Below are positions 30,918 to 39,205 of a stretch of DNA of 60,501 nucleotides, one piece after another (positions within the stretch are counted from its first letter, which is position 1; each line of letters begins with the position of its first letter). Location of the stretch: contig NZ_CM001489.1 of assembly GCF_000262465.1 (NCBI RefSeq), positions 1,498,633-1,559,133 on the forward strand, written 5' to 3'. This DNA is from Frankia sp. QA3 (GTDB lineage Bacteria; Actinomycetota; Actinomycetes; Frankiales; Frankiaceae). A model generated the notes under the pieces. It was not told the origin of the DNA, made no database searches, and saw nothing but the letters and a program-made list of their open reading frames with translations. Both the position numbers and the translations under genes were made by a program.

Positions 30918-33259
30918 CCGGGCACGAGGCCGTCTACGCCGCCGCCCGGCTGATCCTGGAGCGCGGGTTCGGCGCCGACGACTCGGTGTTCACGCCGGGC
31001 CGGGCGGTGTGGACGCGGGAGAACGCCGAGGATCTGGTGTTCCGGCTGGAACACCCGCCGGCCGGTGCGTCCGGCACCTTTCTGGGAAAGCTGCGCGCCG
31101 AGCTGAAAGGCGCGCGGACCGAGGTGGTGCAGCTCGCCGCCGAGCTGCTCTTCCTGCACTACCTGCCGGCGTCCGACATCAAGGGGTCGACGAAACGGGT
31201 CGGGCTGCGCAGCGTCCTCAGCGCGGCCGCCTGGCCGGTCGGTCTCCCGGCCGCTTTCGACGCCGCGCTCGACGGCGGTTTCATGCGGGTCGGGGTGGCG
31301 TTCAAGACCTATCGTGCGCAGCAGGTGACCTGGCTGGCCAGGGTCTTCGCCCACGTGAAATCGTTGCCTTCGGTGAACGCGCGGGCCGCGCTCGACGATC
31401 CGTGGGCCTTCCGCGCACTGCTCGATGCCGTCCCGACGACGGTCGCCGCCGGGCAGCGGCGGGCGTTGCTGCACCTTGCCTTTCCCGAGATCTTTCTCGA
31501 CAGCCTGCGTGTCGATCATCTGCGTGCCATCGTCGGCGCCTTCCAGGAAGAGGTGGACGCGCTCACCGGCGACGACGAACGGGACTTCGCCGCGATCCGG
31601 GGCGCGATGCAGGAGCATGAGGGGCCCGTCGACTTCTTCGCTGCGCCCTGGTCATCGCGATGGGGCTGGGATGAGCCGCAGGACAAAGAGAACCTGGTCG
31701 CCTACCGGCCCGGCTGGCTGGTGCGCGGGGCCAATGTGCAGGGCCGCAACCTCGTCCCGGAATGGTTGCGGGAGGGGTACTGCGCGATCTCGCTGCCCGG
31801 CTACCCGTCGGTGGCTCCGGGCCTGTCCCGCACCGCTCTGGCCGCAGTCGTCCGCGCGGCGGAGCCTGACCTGAGCCCCGCGCAGGAAGGAGCGCGGGTC
31901 GCGCTGCTCGACCGGTTCCTCAACCGAATGGCGCCCGGAGACCTGGTGGTCACGGTCAACGAGTCTCGGGTGCACGTGGGCGTCCTCACCGGTGCACCCA
32001 CCTGGGTAGCGGGCACGGACGCGGCCGGCGCGCATCATCGGCGTGCCGTGCGCTGGTTGGACACGGTCACGCTGCACCGGTCCGACCTGTCTGACACCGC
32101 CCAGGACAGGCTCGCCGGCCAGGCGAGCGTCGTCGAGCTAAGTGAGGTGGCCCGGGAGGTTGCGGACCTCGTCGACCTCGACGGAATCGACGCAGCCGGC
32201 GTCGCCGTGCCGCCTGATGGGCTGGGTGCCAGCACGAACACGGCCGCCGTGGCCGGCCTGCGGGGGGCCGGCGAGCTGCCCGAGCCGACCACGGTCGTCG
32301 TCGAGTGGCCACCGCTGGAGGAGCTTCCGGTGCCGACGGCCGAGCTGGCCGGGCGGCTGCTGGTCGACCTCGACTGGCTGGCCGAGGCCATGGATCTGCT
32401 GAGCGAGCACAAGCAGCTCGTCCTGTACGGGCCGCCCGGCACGGGCAAGACCTACCTTGCCCAGGAGCTGGCCCGCTTCGCCGCCGAGGAGACCAACGGC
32501 GAGCACCGACTGGTGCAGTTCCATCCGTCCTACGCCTACGAGGACTTCATCGAGGGCTTTCGACCCGGGCTGGCTCCCGACGGCACGTTTCGTTTCGCCC
32601 GGGAGGACGGGCCGCTGCGCCGGCTCGTCCGCACGGCGGTCGAGAACCCGTCCGGTGCGTATGTGCTGGTCATCGACGAGATCAACCGGGCCAACCTGGC
32701 GAAGGTGTTCGGCGAGCTGTACTTCCTGCTCGAATACCGCAATCGCACGATCGAGCTGCAGTACTCGGCCGGCGAGCCGTTCCGGCTGCCGCCGAACGTG
32801 TTCCTGATCGGCACGATGAACACCGCGGACCGTTCGATCGCCCTCGTCGACGCGGCCATGCGCCGCCGGTTCGCCTGGCAGGCGTTGTTCCCCGGCGAAC
32901 CTCCGGTCGACAGGATGCTGCATCGCTGGCTGGCCGGCGAGGGACTACCGGTCGAGGTCGCAGCCCTGCTCGACGCGCTGAACGCCGCGATCGGCGACCG
33001 CGACGCCGCCGTCGGCCCGTCCTACCTGATGAACCGCCGCGTGCGGGAACGGGCCGGGTTGGACCGGATCTGGCGTACCCAGATCCTGCCGCTGCTCGAG
33101 GAGCATCACGCCGGCGAGCACCCCGACGTCGCCGGCTACGTCCGCGACCGCTACGGCCTGGACACCCTTTACGCGGCGCTGGCAGCGGGCGCCGGTACGG
33201 CGGTCGGCGGGCCAGCGGTCGGCGACGGCTCCGGCGGTGTCACGCCCGGCGTTTCCTGA
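30914..33259 (+). CDS. McrB-type AAA+ GTPase with EVE-like modified-base reader
   Basis: 781 residues from ATG 30914, overlapping the previous stop by 4 bp. The AAA+ core has GPPGTGKT (about residue 506), QFHPSYAYEDFIEGFRP, VIDEINRAN (about 585) and the McrB hallmark MNTADRSIALVD (about 634). About residues 265-410 resemble an EVE/PUA-like domain (YCAISLPG, MAPGDLVVTVNESRVHVGVLTG, HHRRAVRWL), the kind of module that flips out and reads modified bases. The first 260 residues are helical and unassigned. McrB-type rings recognise modified DNA, translocate with GTP and activate McrC, whose gene follows 9 bp downstream. Having this next to a methylase raises the question of how self DNA is spared. 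Confidence 0.87.
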   Translation: MTGHEAVYAAARLILERGFGADDSVFTPGRAVWTRENAEDLVFRLEHPPAGASGTFLGKLRAELKGARTEVVQLAAELLFLHYLPASDIKGSTKRVGLRSVLSAAAWPVGLPAAFDAALDGGFMRVGVAFKTYRAQQVTWLARVFAHVKSLPSVNARAALDDPWAFRALLDAVPTTVAAGQRRALLHLAFPEIFLDSLRVDHLRAIVGAFQEEVDALTGDDERDFAAIRGAMQEHEGPVDFFAAPWSSRWGWDEPQDKENLVAYRPGWLVRGANVQGRNLVPEWLREGYCAISLPGYPSVAPGLSRTALAAVVRAAEPDLSPAQEGARVALLDRFLNRMAPGDLVVTVNESRVHVGVLTGAPTWVAGTDAAGAHHRRAVRWLDTVTLHRSDLSDTAQDRLAGQASVVELSEVAREVADLVDLDGIDAAGVAVPPDGLGASTNTAAVAGLRGAGELPEPTTVVVEWPPLEELPVPTAELAGRLLVDLDWLAEAMDLLSEHKQLVLYGPPGTGKTYLAQELARFAAEETNGEHRLVQFHPSYAYEDFIEGFRPGLAPDGTFRFAREDGPLRRLVRTAVENPSGAYVLVIDEINRANLAKVFGELYFLLEYRNRTIELQYSAGEPFRLPPNVFLIGTMNTADRSIALVDAAMRRRFAWQALFPGEPPVDRMLHRWLAGEGLPVEVAALLDALNAAIGDRDAAVGPSYLMNRRVRERAGLDRIWRTQILPLLEEHHAGEHPDVAGYVRDRYGLDTLYAALAAGAGTAVGGPAVGDGSGGVTPGVS

Positions 33260-33268
33260 GAGTCCGGG

Positions 33269-34507
33269 ATGCCACCAGTTCGCGTCGAGGTGCAGGAGTA
33301 CCGGTCCACCGTGGTGCCGGGCCTCGACGTGGCGACGGCCCGCACACTCGGCCTGACCGGGGCCGTCACCGCCACCCGCGACCTCGACGGTGGCCTGCGG
33401 CTGACCGCCTCCAGCCGGGTCGGCGTCGTCCGCGCCGGCGACGTCGAGCTCGTCGTCCGGCCGAAGGTCGGGGTGGCGCGCCTGCTGTGGCTGCTCGGGT
33501 ATGCCCGCGACCCGGCCGGCTGGCGCGACGACGACATCACCCTCGACCCGTCCGCCGACCTGACCACCGGGCTGGCGGTGGCCTTCGCGCACCGCGCCGA
33601 ACGGGCCCTGGCCGGCGGTGTGCTGCGCGGCTACCGGGCGGTCGACGAGGCCTCACCCGTCCTGCGCGGCCGGCTGCGCGAAGCCGACCAGATCCGGGCG
33701 CGGCTCGCCGTCGCCGTCCCGCTGGAGATCCGCCACGACGACTACACCGCGGACATCGACGACAACCGCATCCTCGCCACCGCCACCCGCCGGCTGCTGC
33801 GCCTGCCGGGCGTGCCCGCACCGACTCGGGCGGCGCTGCACCGCATCCGCACCCGCCTCGCCGACGTCACCCCGTTGACCGCCGGCACACCAGCGCTGGC
33901 CACTCCCGTCACCCGGCTGACCCGCCGCTACCAGCCCGCTCTACGCCTCGCCCGACTCGTGCTGGTCCATCGCGGCATCGACATGCCGCCGGCAGCCGCA
34001 CCCGGCACGCTCGCCGCGACCGGGTTCCTGTTCGAGCTGAACACCGTGTTCGAGGCCTGGCTCACCACCACGCTGCGCGCGGCGCTGGAACGCCGCGGCG
34101 GCACCGTGGACGGCCAACGCACCGTCCAGCTCGACGAGGCCGGTCGGCTCCCCGCCCGCCCCGACATCACCTGGTGGGACGCCAACCGCTGCCTGGCCGT
34201 CGTGGACGCCAAGTACAAGGCCACGGCGACCGTGCCCGTCCAAGACCTCTACCAGATGATCGCCTACTGTACCGCGCTCGGCCTCACCGACGGCCATCTC
34301 GTCTACGCCGCCGCCACCCCCACCACCCACGTCCTTCGCCACAGCGGCATCCACATCCACACCCACGCCGTCGACCTCGGCCAGCCACCCGCCGCGCTCC
34401 TCACCCAGATCGACGCGCTCGCCACCGCCATCGCCACCAGCACGAGATCCATCACCGCCACAGGAGGTGTTCAGAAGAAGATATCTTCTGAACACCTGAT
34501 CCACTAA
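33269..34507 (+). CDS. McrC-type PD-(D/E)XK nuclease subunit
   Basis: 412 residues. The N-terminal domain (VVRPKVGVARLLWLLGYARDP) and middle region (VLRGRLREADQ, DDYTADIDDNRIL) are those of McrC 5-methylcytosine restriction subunits. The nuclease core is RPDITWWD (about residue 296), then VVDAKYK (about 311-317) and DLYQMIAYCTALG, giving the D-x(n)-D-x-K arrangement. McrC docks on the McrB ring and cuts DNA when translocating rings collide. The last ten codons lie within a long palindrome (34465-34497) and give an odd tail, GVQKKISSEHLIH; the original stop may have been altered by insertion of that palindrome. Confidence 0.87.
   Translation: MPPVRVEVQEYRSTVVPGLDVATARTLGLTGAVTATRDLDGGLRLTASSRVGVVRAGDVELVVRPKVGVARLLWLLGYARDPAGWRDDDITLDPSADLTTGLAVAFAHRAERALAGGVLRGYRAVDEASPVLRGRLREADQIRARLAVAVPLEIRHDDYTADIDDNRILATATRRLLRLPGVPAPTRAALHRIRTRLADVTPLTAGTPALATPVTRLTRRYQPALRLARLVLVHRGIDMPPAAAPGTLAATGFLFELNTVFEAWLTTTLRAALERRGGTVDGQRTVQLDEAGRLPARPDITWWDANRCLAVVDAKYKATATVPVQDLYQMIAYCTALGLTDGHLVYAAATPTTHVLRHSGIHIHTHAVDLGQPPAALLTQIDALATAIATSTRSITATGGVQKKISSEHLIH
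34465..34497. terminator. Perfect 14-bp palindrome over the mcrC 3' end
   Basis: AGGTGTTCAGAAGA (34465-34478) pairs perfectly with 34484-34497 across a 5-nt loop AGATA. It is AT-richer than its surroundings and lies inside the last codons of the McrC gene. It may be an operon terminator, although no T-run follows, or the footprint of a small mobile palindrome. Confidence 0.5.
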
Positions 34508-34606
34508 AGATCGACTCATCGGGAACCGGCGAATGATCATCTCGGGATGATCGCACCACACGTCAGATCCACGGCCGTGCCCGGCGAGGTCCTGGAGAGG
34601 ACGGCC

Positions 34607-35164
34607 ATGCCTGAAGAACCTGCTGACCGGCAGGCCGCACCCACGCCCAAGGGAGACCCGGAGGCCGCCTCGGCGACGTCCGGCACCCCCGAGACCGCCG
34701 ACGCCGAGACCCCCGACACCGAGACCCCCGACGCCGAATCGGCTCCCCCGACTGGGATCGAACCGGACGCAGCCTCCGGCCCCGACCCGGCTGCCTCCGA
34801 GGCGGAAGCCGGGAAGTCCACGCGGCCGGTCGACTGGGACGGCTCGTTCACCCGAACCTGGAACGCCCGCGACGACCGCCAGTGGTCGAACAGACGCGCC
34901 GCCGAACAGGAGTCGGAGTGGGCCTACGAGCAGCTCCAGCGTCTTAGGCGGGAGACGCTGGAGCAGATGAACACTGAGTCTGATCGTGAGGAGGCTCGGC
35001 TGCGGGACGAACAGGCTCGGGCGGCGTCGGCGGGTGGGCGGACGGCGCGAGGGACGGCCGCTGAGGAGCTGCTCCGCAAGTTGGACAAGCTCGATCGGTT
35101 CTCGCCGGAAGAGTCTGAAATCGATGGATCGGCAGATCCCGATAGCCCTGCGGATCCGCGGTGA
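34607..35164 (+). CDS. Small acidic protein, partner of the TIR-NB-ARC-TPR gene (copy 2)
   Basis: 185 residues from ATG 34607 behind GAGAGGACGG. It is a paralogue of the protein at 888-1388: the core DWDGSFTRTWNAR is almost identical, followed by RQWSNRRAAEQESEW and the coiled-coil-like tail ending RKLDKLDRF. The N-terminal 75 residues are a Thr/Pro/Glu/Asp repeat (ETPDTETPDAE), likely disordered. The gene ends 22 bp before the end of the convergent TIR-NB-ARC-TPR gene, exactly the spacing of copy 1. It lies about 100 bp after the McrC gene on the same strand and may be read from the defence operon if the palindrome does not terminate it. Function unknown. Confidence 0.72.
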   Translation: MPEEPADRQAAPTPKGDPEAASATSGTPETADAETPDTETPDAESAPPTGIEPDAASGPDPAASEAEAGKSTRPVDWDGSFTRTWNARDDRQWSNRRAAEQESEWAYEQLQRLRRETLEQMNTESDREEARLRDEQARAASAGGRTARGTAAEELLRKLDKLDRFSPEESEIDGSADPDSPADPR

Positions 35165-35186
35165 TCCGAGCCGGCACCGGGAGTGC

Positions 35187-38100
35187 TCACCATCGGTGGT
35201 CGAGTCGAGTCTCTGCCGGGCTCGGCCGCTCCGGCGGCGGTGCCAGGTCGCGGCGGGTTTCGTTGACGCTGTCGGCGAGGGCACGGCGGCTCCGGGTGGT
35301 GTCCGGGTGGAACGGTCCGTGTTCGCGCATGGCGTCCGCGAGCGCCTCTCGGTAGAGGCGGACGGCGTCGGCGGGACGGCTGGCCTGGCGGTAGGTGTCG
35401 GCGAGGACGTCGCGGCTAGTGGTGGTATCGGGGTGACCGGAGCCGAGGGTCGTCGTGCGGATGGCCAGGACGCGTTCGTTGAGATCGATGGCCTGCGGTA
35501 GGCGACCTGTGGACTGGTAGAGATTGGCGAGCCTGTCGGCGGTCTGGAGGGTCCTGATATCGCTGACGCCGTGTGCTCGGGCGTGGTCACCAAGCAACTG
35601 TTCGGTCAAGGGGCGGGCCTCTTCGAGCTGTCCCATGCGTCGGTACGCGGTGGCGAGGGCCTCCCGGGCGCCGACAGTGCGAGGGTGCCTGGAGCCGAGG
35701 ACCTCGTTGTGGCGGTCGAGGGCATATTCGAGGTGAGGGACGGCATCGCCCGGCCTTCCCAGGCTGACGTACGACTCGGCGATCAGCTCGCGGGTCTCGA
35801 CAGTGTCGTGGTGGTCTGGGCTGAGAGTGCGTACACGCCCATTCAACGCGCGTTCGAACAGAGGCAGGGCCTGCTCGGGTCGTCCGGCCCCGAGGTGGAC
35901 CCGGGCGAGTCCGTGGGCGCTGTCGAGGGTGGCGGGGTGGTCGGGACCGAGGGTGTCCTCCCGGAGAGTCAGGGCCTCGTCGAGGTTGCGGGTTGCGTCG
36001 TCGAGGCGGCCGGTCTGGTGGTAGGTGATACCGAGGTGGTGGCGGGTGTCGAGGGTAGCGGGATGGTCGGGGCCGAGGACGTCGCGGCGGGTGTTGAGGG
36101 TTCGTTCGAACTGGGCGACGGCGTCGGGCAGCGCGCCGGTGCGGCGGTAGGCGACGGCGAGGTCGTGGCGGGTGTCGAGGGTGGCGGGGTGCTCGGGGCC
36201 GAGGACGCGGCGGCGGTCGGCGAGGGTGTCGCGGAGCAGGTCGGTGGCCTGGTCGCCGCGGCCGGCGTCGTCGTAGGCGCCGCCGAGGCTGTGGCGGCTG
36301 GCGAGGGTGTCGGGGTGGCGGTCGCCGAGGACGCGGGTGCGGCCGTCGAGGGTGCGTTCGAACAGGTCGATCGCGTCGCCGAGCTGACCGTCCTGCCGCA
36401 GCACCCGGGCCAGGACGTCCTGGCTGGTCAGGGTGTCGGGATGGTCGCGGCCGAGGATCCGGGTGCGGTCGGCGAGGGTGGTTTCGGCGAGACGGCCGGC
36501 GGTGGGGATGTCGCCGGCGGCCAGGGTCGCCCGGGTCAGGACTTCCCGGCTGGTCAAGGTGTCGGGATGGTCCGGGCCGTCGAGGTCGTTGCGGGCGTGC
36601 ACGGCGCGTTCGGCGAGGGGGACGGCCCGCTCGGCGTGGCCGTGCTCCAGCAGGTAGGCCGCGGCGTGCTCGGCCAGCCAGGCGGTCTGCGGGCTGTCGG
36701 CGGCAGCGAGGCGGCCGGCCTCGGTGGCGTCGAGGACGGTGAGCGCGTGGGGCAGCAGCTCCCGCCAGGCGGGCCAGGCGGCCGGGTTGGCCGTGACGGA
36801 CTCGGGCAGCAACGCGCGCAGCATCCGGGTCAGGCCCGTGACGATCTGGTCGGCCTGCTCGGGGGTGGTGTGGGCGCGGGCGGCAGACCGGATCAGCCCG
36901 TGCATCGTCACGGCGGAGCCGTCGCGGTGGACGAGGCCGGAGCGTTCCACGGCGGCGATCGTCTCGGCCAGGTCGAGCGGGTCGCCGGCCTTTGCGCGAA
37001 GGCCGGCGTCACCGATCGCGTCCGGCTCGGCGGTGAGCAGCCGGATCGGCAGGGGGGCGTCGTCGCCCTGGGCGACGAGGCGCAGCAGATGGCCGGCGGC
37101 CGGCGTCTCGGCGTCGAGGCGCCGGATCGACTCGTCCCAGAGGGTGGCGACGCTGACCCCGGGGCGGTGCGGCGCCTCGTCCTGGGCGAGCAGATCGGCG
37201 GGCCGTGTGGTCAGCGCCTCGAGGTAGGACTCGGCCGGGGCGCCGCCCCGCCTGAGCCGGTCGGCAGCCTGGGCGAGGGCGAGGGGATGGTCGCCGAGGC
37301 GTTCGGCGATCCCGGCGGCGACGGCCGCGTCGATGCTCGGCCGCCGGTCGGCGAGCAGGGTGATGGAGTCGGTGCGGGTCATCGGCCCGACCGGCACGAG
37401 GGCACCGAGCCCGTCCCACTCCGGATTGCGGGAGGTCAGCAGCAGCCGGCCGGCGCCGGCGGGGCGCAGCCAGCCCGGCAGTCCGGCGGCGTCGGCGGCG
37501 TCGTCGAGGACGACCAGCCAGCGGCCGTCCGAGCGGGCGAGGTGCGCGAGCACGGCGGGAGGCTCGGCGTGCTCGGGCAGGCCGAGCGCGGGGGCGAGGG
37601 CGCGTATCCGCTCGCCGACCAGCTCGGGGCGTCCCGCCGGCACCCACCAGACGGCGTCGAGGTCCCGATGGTGCTGGCGGACGTATTCCGTGACCAGGCT
37701 GGTCTTCCCGATGCCGGCGATGCCCGTCACGGCGACCAGCGGCGAGCGGGCGAAGGCCGCGTCGAGGCGCGCGAGGGAGTCGGCGCGGCCGACGAACTGG
37801 CCGGGTGGTTCGGGCACGTTCCACACGGCCGGCAGGTCTCGCGGGTAGATCGGTCCGCCGGGGTAGACCGGTGGGATCTCCGGGCCGCCCCGCCCGCCCC
37901 GGACGGCCGCGAGCAGCTCCGTGCGGGCGGCGAGATCACCGCGGTCGAACAGGTCCAGCGGGGTGACCTGGTGGAGCAGGCCGGGCAGCGGCCGGTCGGT
38001 CGTGCGCACCACCAGCAGCCGCCGTTCGTCGCCGGGGGAGTCGGCCGACCAGGCCGCCGTCCACTCCGCGGCGGCGGTGGGGGAGCGCAGGTAGCCGTCG

Positions 38101-38309
38101 GTCACCACGGCGATGGTGTGCCGGGCCTGGCTCACCGCCCGGTGCCGCCACGCGACGTGGTTGTCGCCCGGTGCCAGGTCCCACGACTCGACCCTGATCC
38201 GGTAGCCGGCATCCTTCAACTGCCAGGCGATCCACTCGGCCCAGGTCCTGCCGTCGTCCGCGTACGACACGAAACAGTCGAGAGCGTCCTGCTCGCCCCC
38301 GCCGGTCAC
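35187..38309 (-). CDS. TIR-NB-ARC-TPR protein (NLR-like STAND ATPase), intact copy
   Basis: 1040 residues from GTG 38309. A TIR domain fills about residues 8-135: CFVSYADDG at 12-20 and a candidate catalytic Glu82 in AAEW. An NB-ARC ATPase follows with Walker A GIAGIGKTS (196-204), Walker B LVVLDD (265-270), TSRN (292-295), GDHPLAL and the MHD-like MHG (469-471). About ten 42-residue TPRs of the kinesin-light-chain type (LGPDHPATLDTRHDLA) fill 545-1000. By family, TPRs sense a ligand, the NB-ARC oligomerises and the TIR domain depletes NAD+ or makes a nucleotide signal, causing abortive infection. It is convergent with the small acidic gene (22-bp gap) next to the restriction-like operon. The degraded paralogue is at 1411-4625. 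Confidence 0.88.
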   Translation of the reverse strand: MTGGGEQDALDCFVSYADDGRTWAEWIAWQLKDAGYRIRVESWDLAPGDNHVAWRHRAVSQARHTIAVVTDGYLRSPTAAAEWTAAWSADSPGDERRLLVVRTTDRPLPGLLHQVTPLDLFDRGDLAARTELLAAVRGGRGGPEIPPVYPGGPIYPRDLPAVWNVPEPPGQFVGRADSLARLDAAFARSPLVAVTGIAGIGKTSLVTEYVRQHHRDLDAVWWVPAGRPELVGERIRALAPALGLPEHAEPPAVLAHLARSDGRWLVVLDDAADAAGLPGWLRPAGAGRLLLTSRNPEWDGLGALVPVGPMTRTDSITLLADRRPSIDAAVAAGIAERLGDHPLALAQAADRLRRGGAPAESYLEALTTRPADLLAQDEAPHRPGVSVATLWDESIRRLDAETPAAGHLLRLVAQGDDAPLPIRLLTAEPDAIGDAGLRAKAGDPLDLAETIAAVERSGLVHRDGSAVTMHGLIRSAARAHTTPEQADQIVTGLTRMLRALLPESVTANPAAWPAWRELLPHALTVLDATEAGRLAAADSPQTAWLAEHAAAYLLEHGHAERAVPLAERAVHARNDLDGPDHPDTLTSREVLTRATLAAGDIPTAGRLAETTLADRTRILGRDHPDTLTSQDVLARVLRQDGQLGDAIDLFERTLDGRTRVLGDRHPDTLASRHSLGGAYDDAGRGDQATDLLRDTLADRRRVLGPEHPATLDTRHDLAVAYRRTGALPDAVAQFERTLNTRRDVLGPDHPATLDTRHHLGITYHQTGRLDDATRNLDEALTLREDTLGPDHPATLDSAHGLARVHLGAGRPEQALPLFERALNGRVRTLSPDHHDTVETRELIAESYVSLGRPGDAVPHLEYALDRHNEVLGSRHPRTVGAREALATAYRRMGQLEEARPLTEQLLGDHARAHGVSDIRTLQTADRLANLYQSTGRLPQAIDLNERVLAIRTTTLGSGHPDTTTSRDVLADTYRQASRPADAVRLYREALADAMREHGPFHPDTTRSRRALADSVNETRRDLAPPPERPSPAETRLDHRW

Positions 38310-38488
38310 CCGGACAGAATCCCACAGTCACACAGGCAGACCGGCCCCCCTTGCCACGAACCGGCTCAGGTGACTGACTCGGTTGAGAAGGAAGCTGCCA
38401 CCAGCTCCACGGGCGAGGTGGTCGCGAACCCGCGGCACCTGCGGTCGAAACAGCGCCACCTTGTGAACCCGCGCGATGCGGCGGGAAT

Positions 38489-38514
38489 CCCCGGCCTTCA
38501 GCCTCAGGCCGGGG
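38489..38514. repeat. GC-rich hairpin resembling an IS200/IS605 right end
   Basis: GAATCCCCGGCCT-TCAGCCTC-AGGCCGGGG forms a 9-bp stem (38489-38497 with 38506-38514) that includes the lutC stop codon. Hairpins of this wording, preceded by GTGAACCCGCGCGATGCGGCGG, are typical of tnpB 3' ends and their guide-RNA region in actinomycetes. Nothing else of tnpB is recognisable, so it may simply serve as a terminator for the lut operon on the other strand. Confidence 0.4.
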
Positions 38515-39205
38515 CGGGGGGTGCGGCGACGAGGATGACGGTGAGGGTGCGGGGGCCGTGGACGCCCTCGACGCGTTCGAACTCGATGTCGCTGGTGGCC
38601 GACGGGCCGCTGATGAGCGTGATCGGGCGGGTCGGGTCCAGGCGGGCGAGCAGGTCGGGGACGCCGTGGACGACCTGGTCGGCCCGGACCACGCAGACGT
38701 GGACGTCGGGTACCAGGGTGATCGCGCGCCGGCCCTGGTCGGGGGAGCCGTCGAGGGCGATCGTCCCGGTCAGCGCGCAGGCCGCCGCGCAGGCGGTGAC
38801 CACCGCCGCGAACCCGTCGAGTTCAACGGCGGTGAAGCCGTCGTCGACGACGCCGGCCGGGCACCAGCTCGCCGGCAGCCCGGGCGGGACGAGCACCGCC
38901 CCGCCGCCCCGCTCCGCGGAACCGGGCGTGGGTCCGACGGAGGCGGCGGCCAGGGCTGCGCGGATCGCGGCCGGCTCGTCGCCGGGGGCCGCGTCGACAA
39001 CGGACGCCCGGTAGTCGATGAGCCGGCGGCGCAGCAGATCGAGCAGCGGCGGGCTGCCGGGGGCCGGGCCGCCGCCGCCGCGGTAGTCGCGGGGGATGGC
39101 GACATCGCCGTCCGCACGCGGTCCGTCCACCGCACCGCCGAGGCCGAGGCCCGCGTTGGCGTTCGCGGCCCGGATGCGGGCCAGCACCTCGTCGCGCGCG
39201 CTCAC
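38504..39205 (-). CDS. lutC: LutC-like lactate utilisation protein (LUD domain)
   Basis: 233 residues from GTG 39205, which overlaps the lutB stop (GTGA). The LUD-domain marks ELDGFAAVVTACAAACALTGTIALDGS, DVHVCVVRADQVVHGVPDLLARL and LISGPSATSDIEFERVEGVHGP are present. LutC works with LutA and LutB in oxidation of L-lactate to pyruvate; its exact chemistry is unsettled. A Gly-rich loop (GGGGPAPGS) in the N-terminal third is not part of the fold. Third gene of the minus-strand lutABC operon. Confidence 0.88.
   Translation of the reverse strand: MSARDEVLARIRAANANAGLGLGGAVDGPRADGDVAIPRDYRGGGGPAPGSPPLLDLLRRRLIDYRASVVDAAPGDEPAAIRAALAAASVGPTPGSAERGGGAVLVPPGLPASWCPAGVVDDGFTAVELDGFAAVVTACAAACALTGTIALDGSPDQGRRAITLVPDVHVCVVRADQVVHGVPDLLARLDPTRPITLISGPSATSDIEFERVEGVHGPRTLTVILVAAPPAPA

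Noticed and set aside
35571..39014. Long plus-strand open frame across the intact TIR gene
   Set aside because: Antisense shadow with periodic Gly/Val/Glu composition that mirrors the TPR repeats; the minus strand has TIR and NB-ARC motifs.
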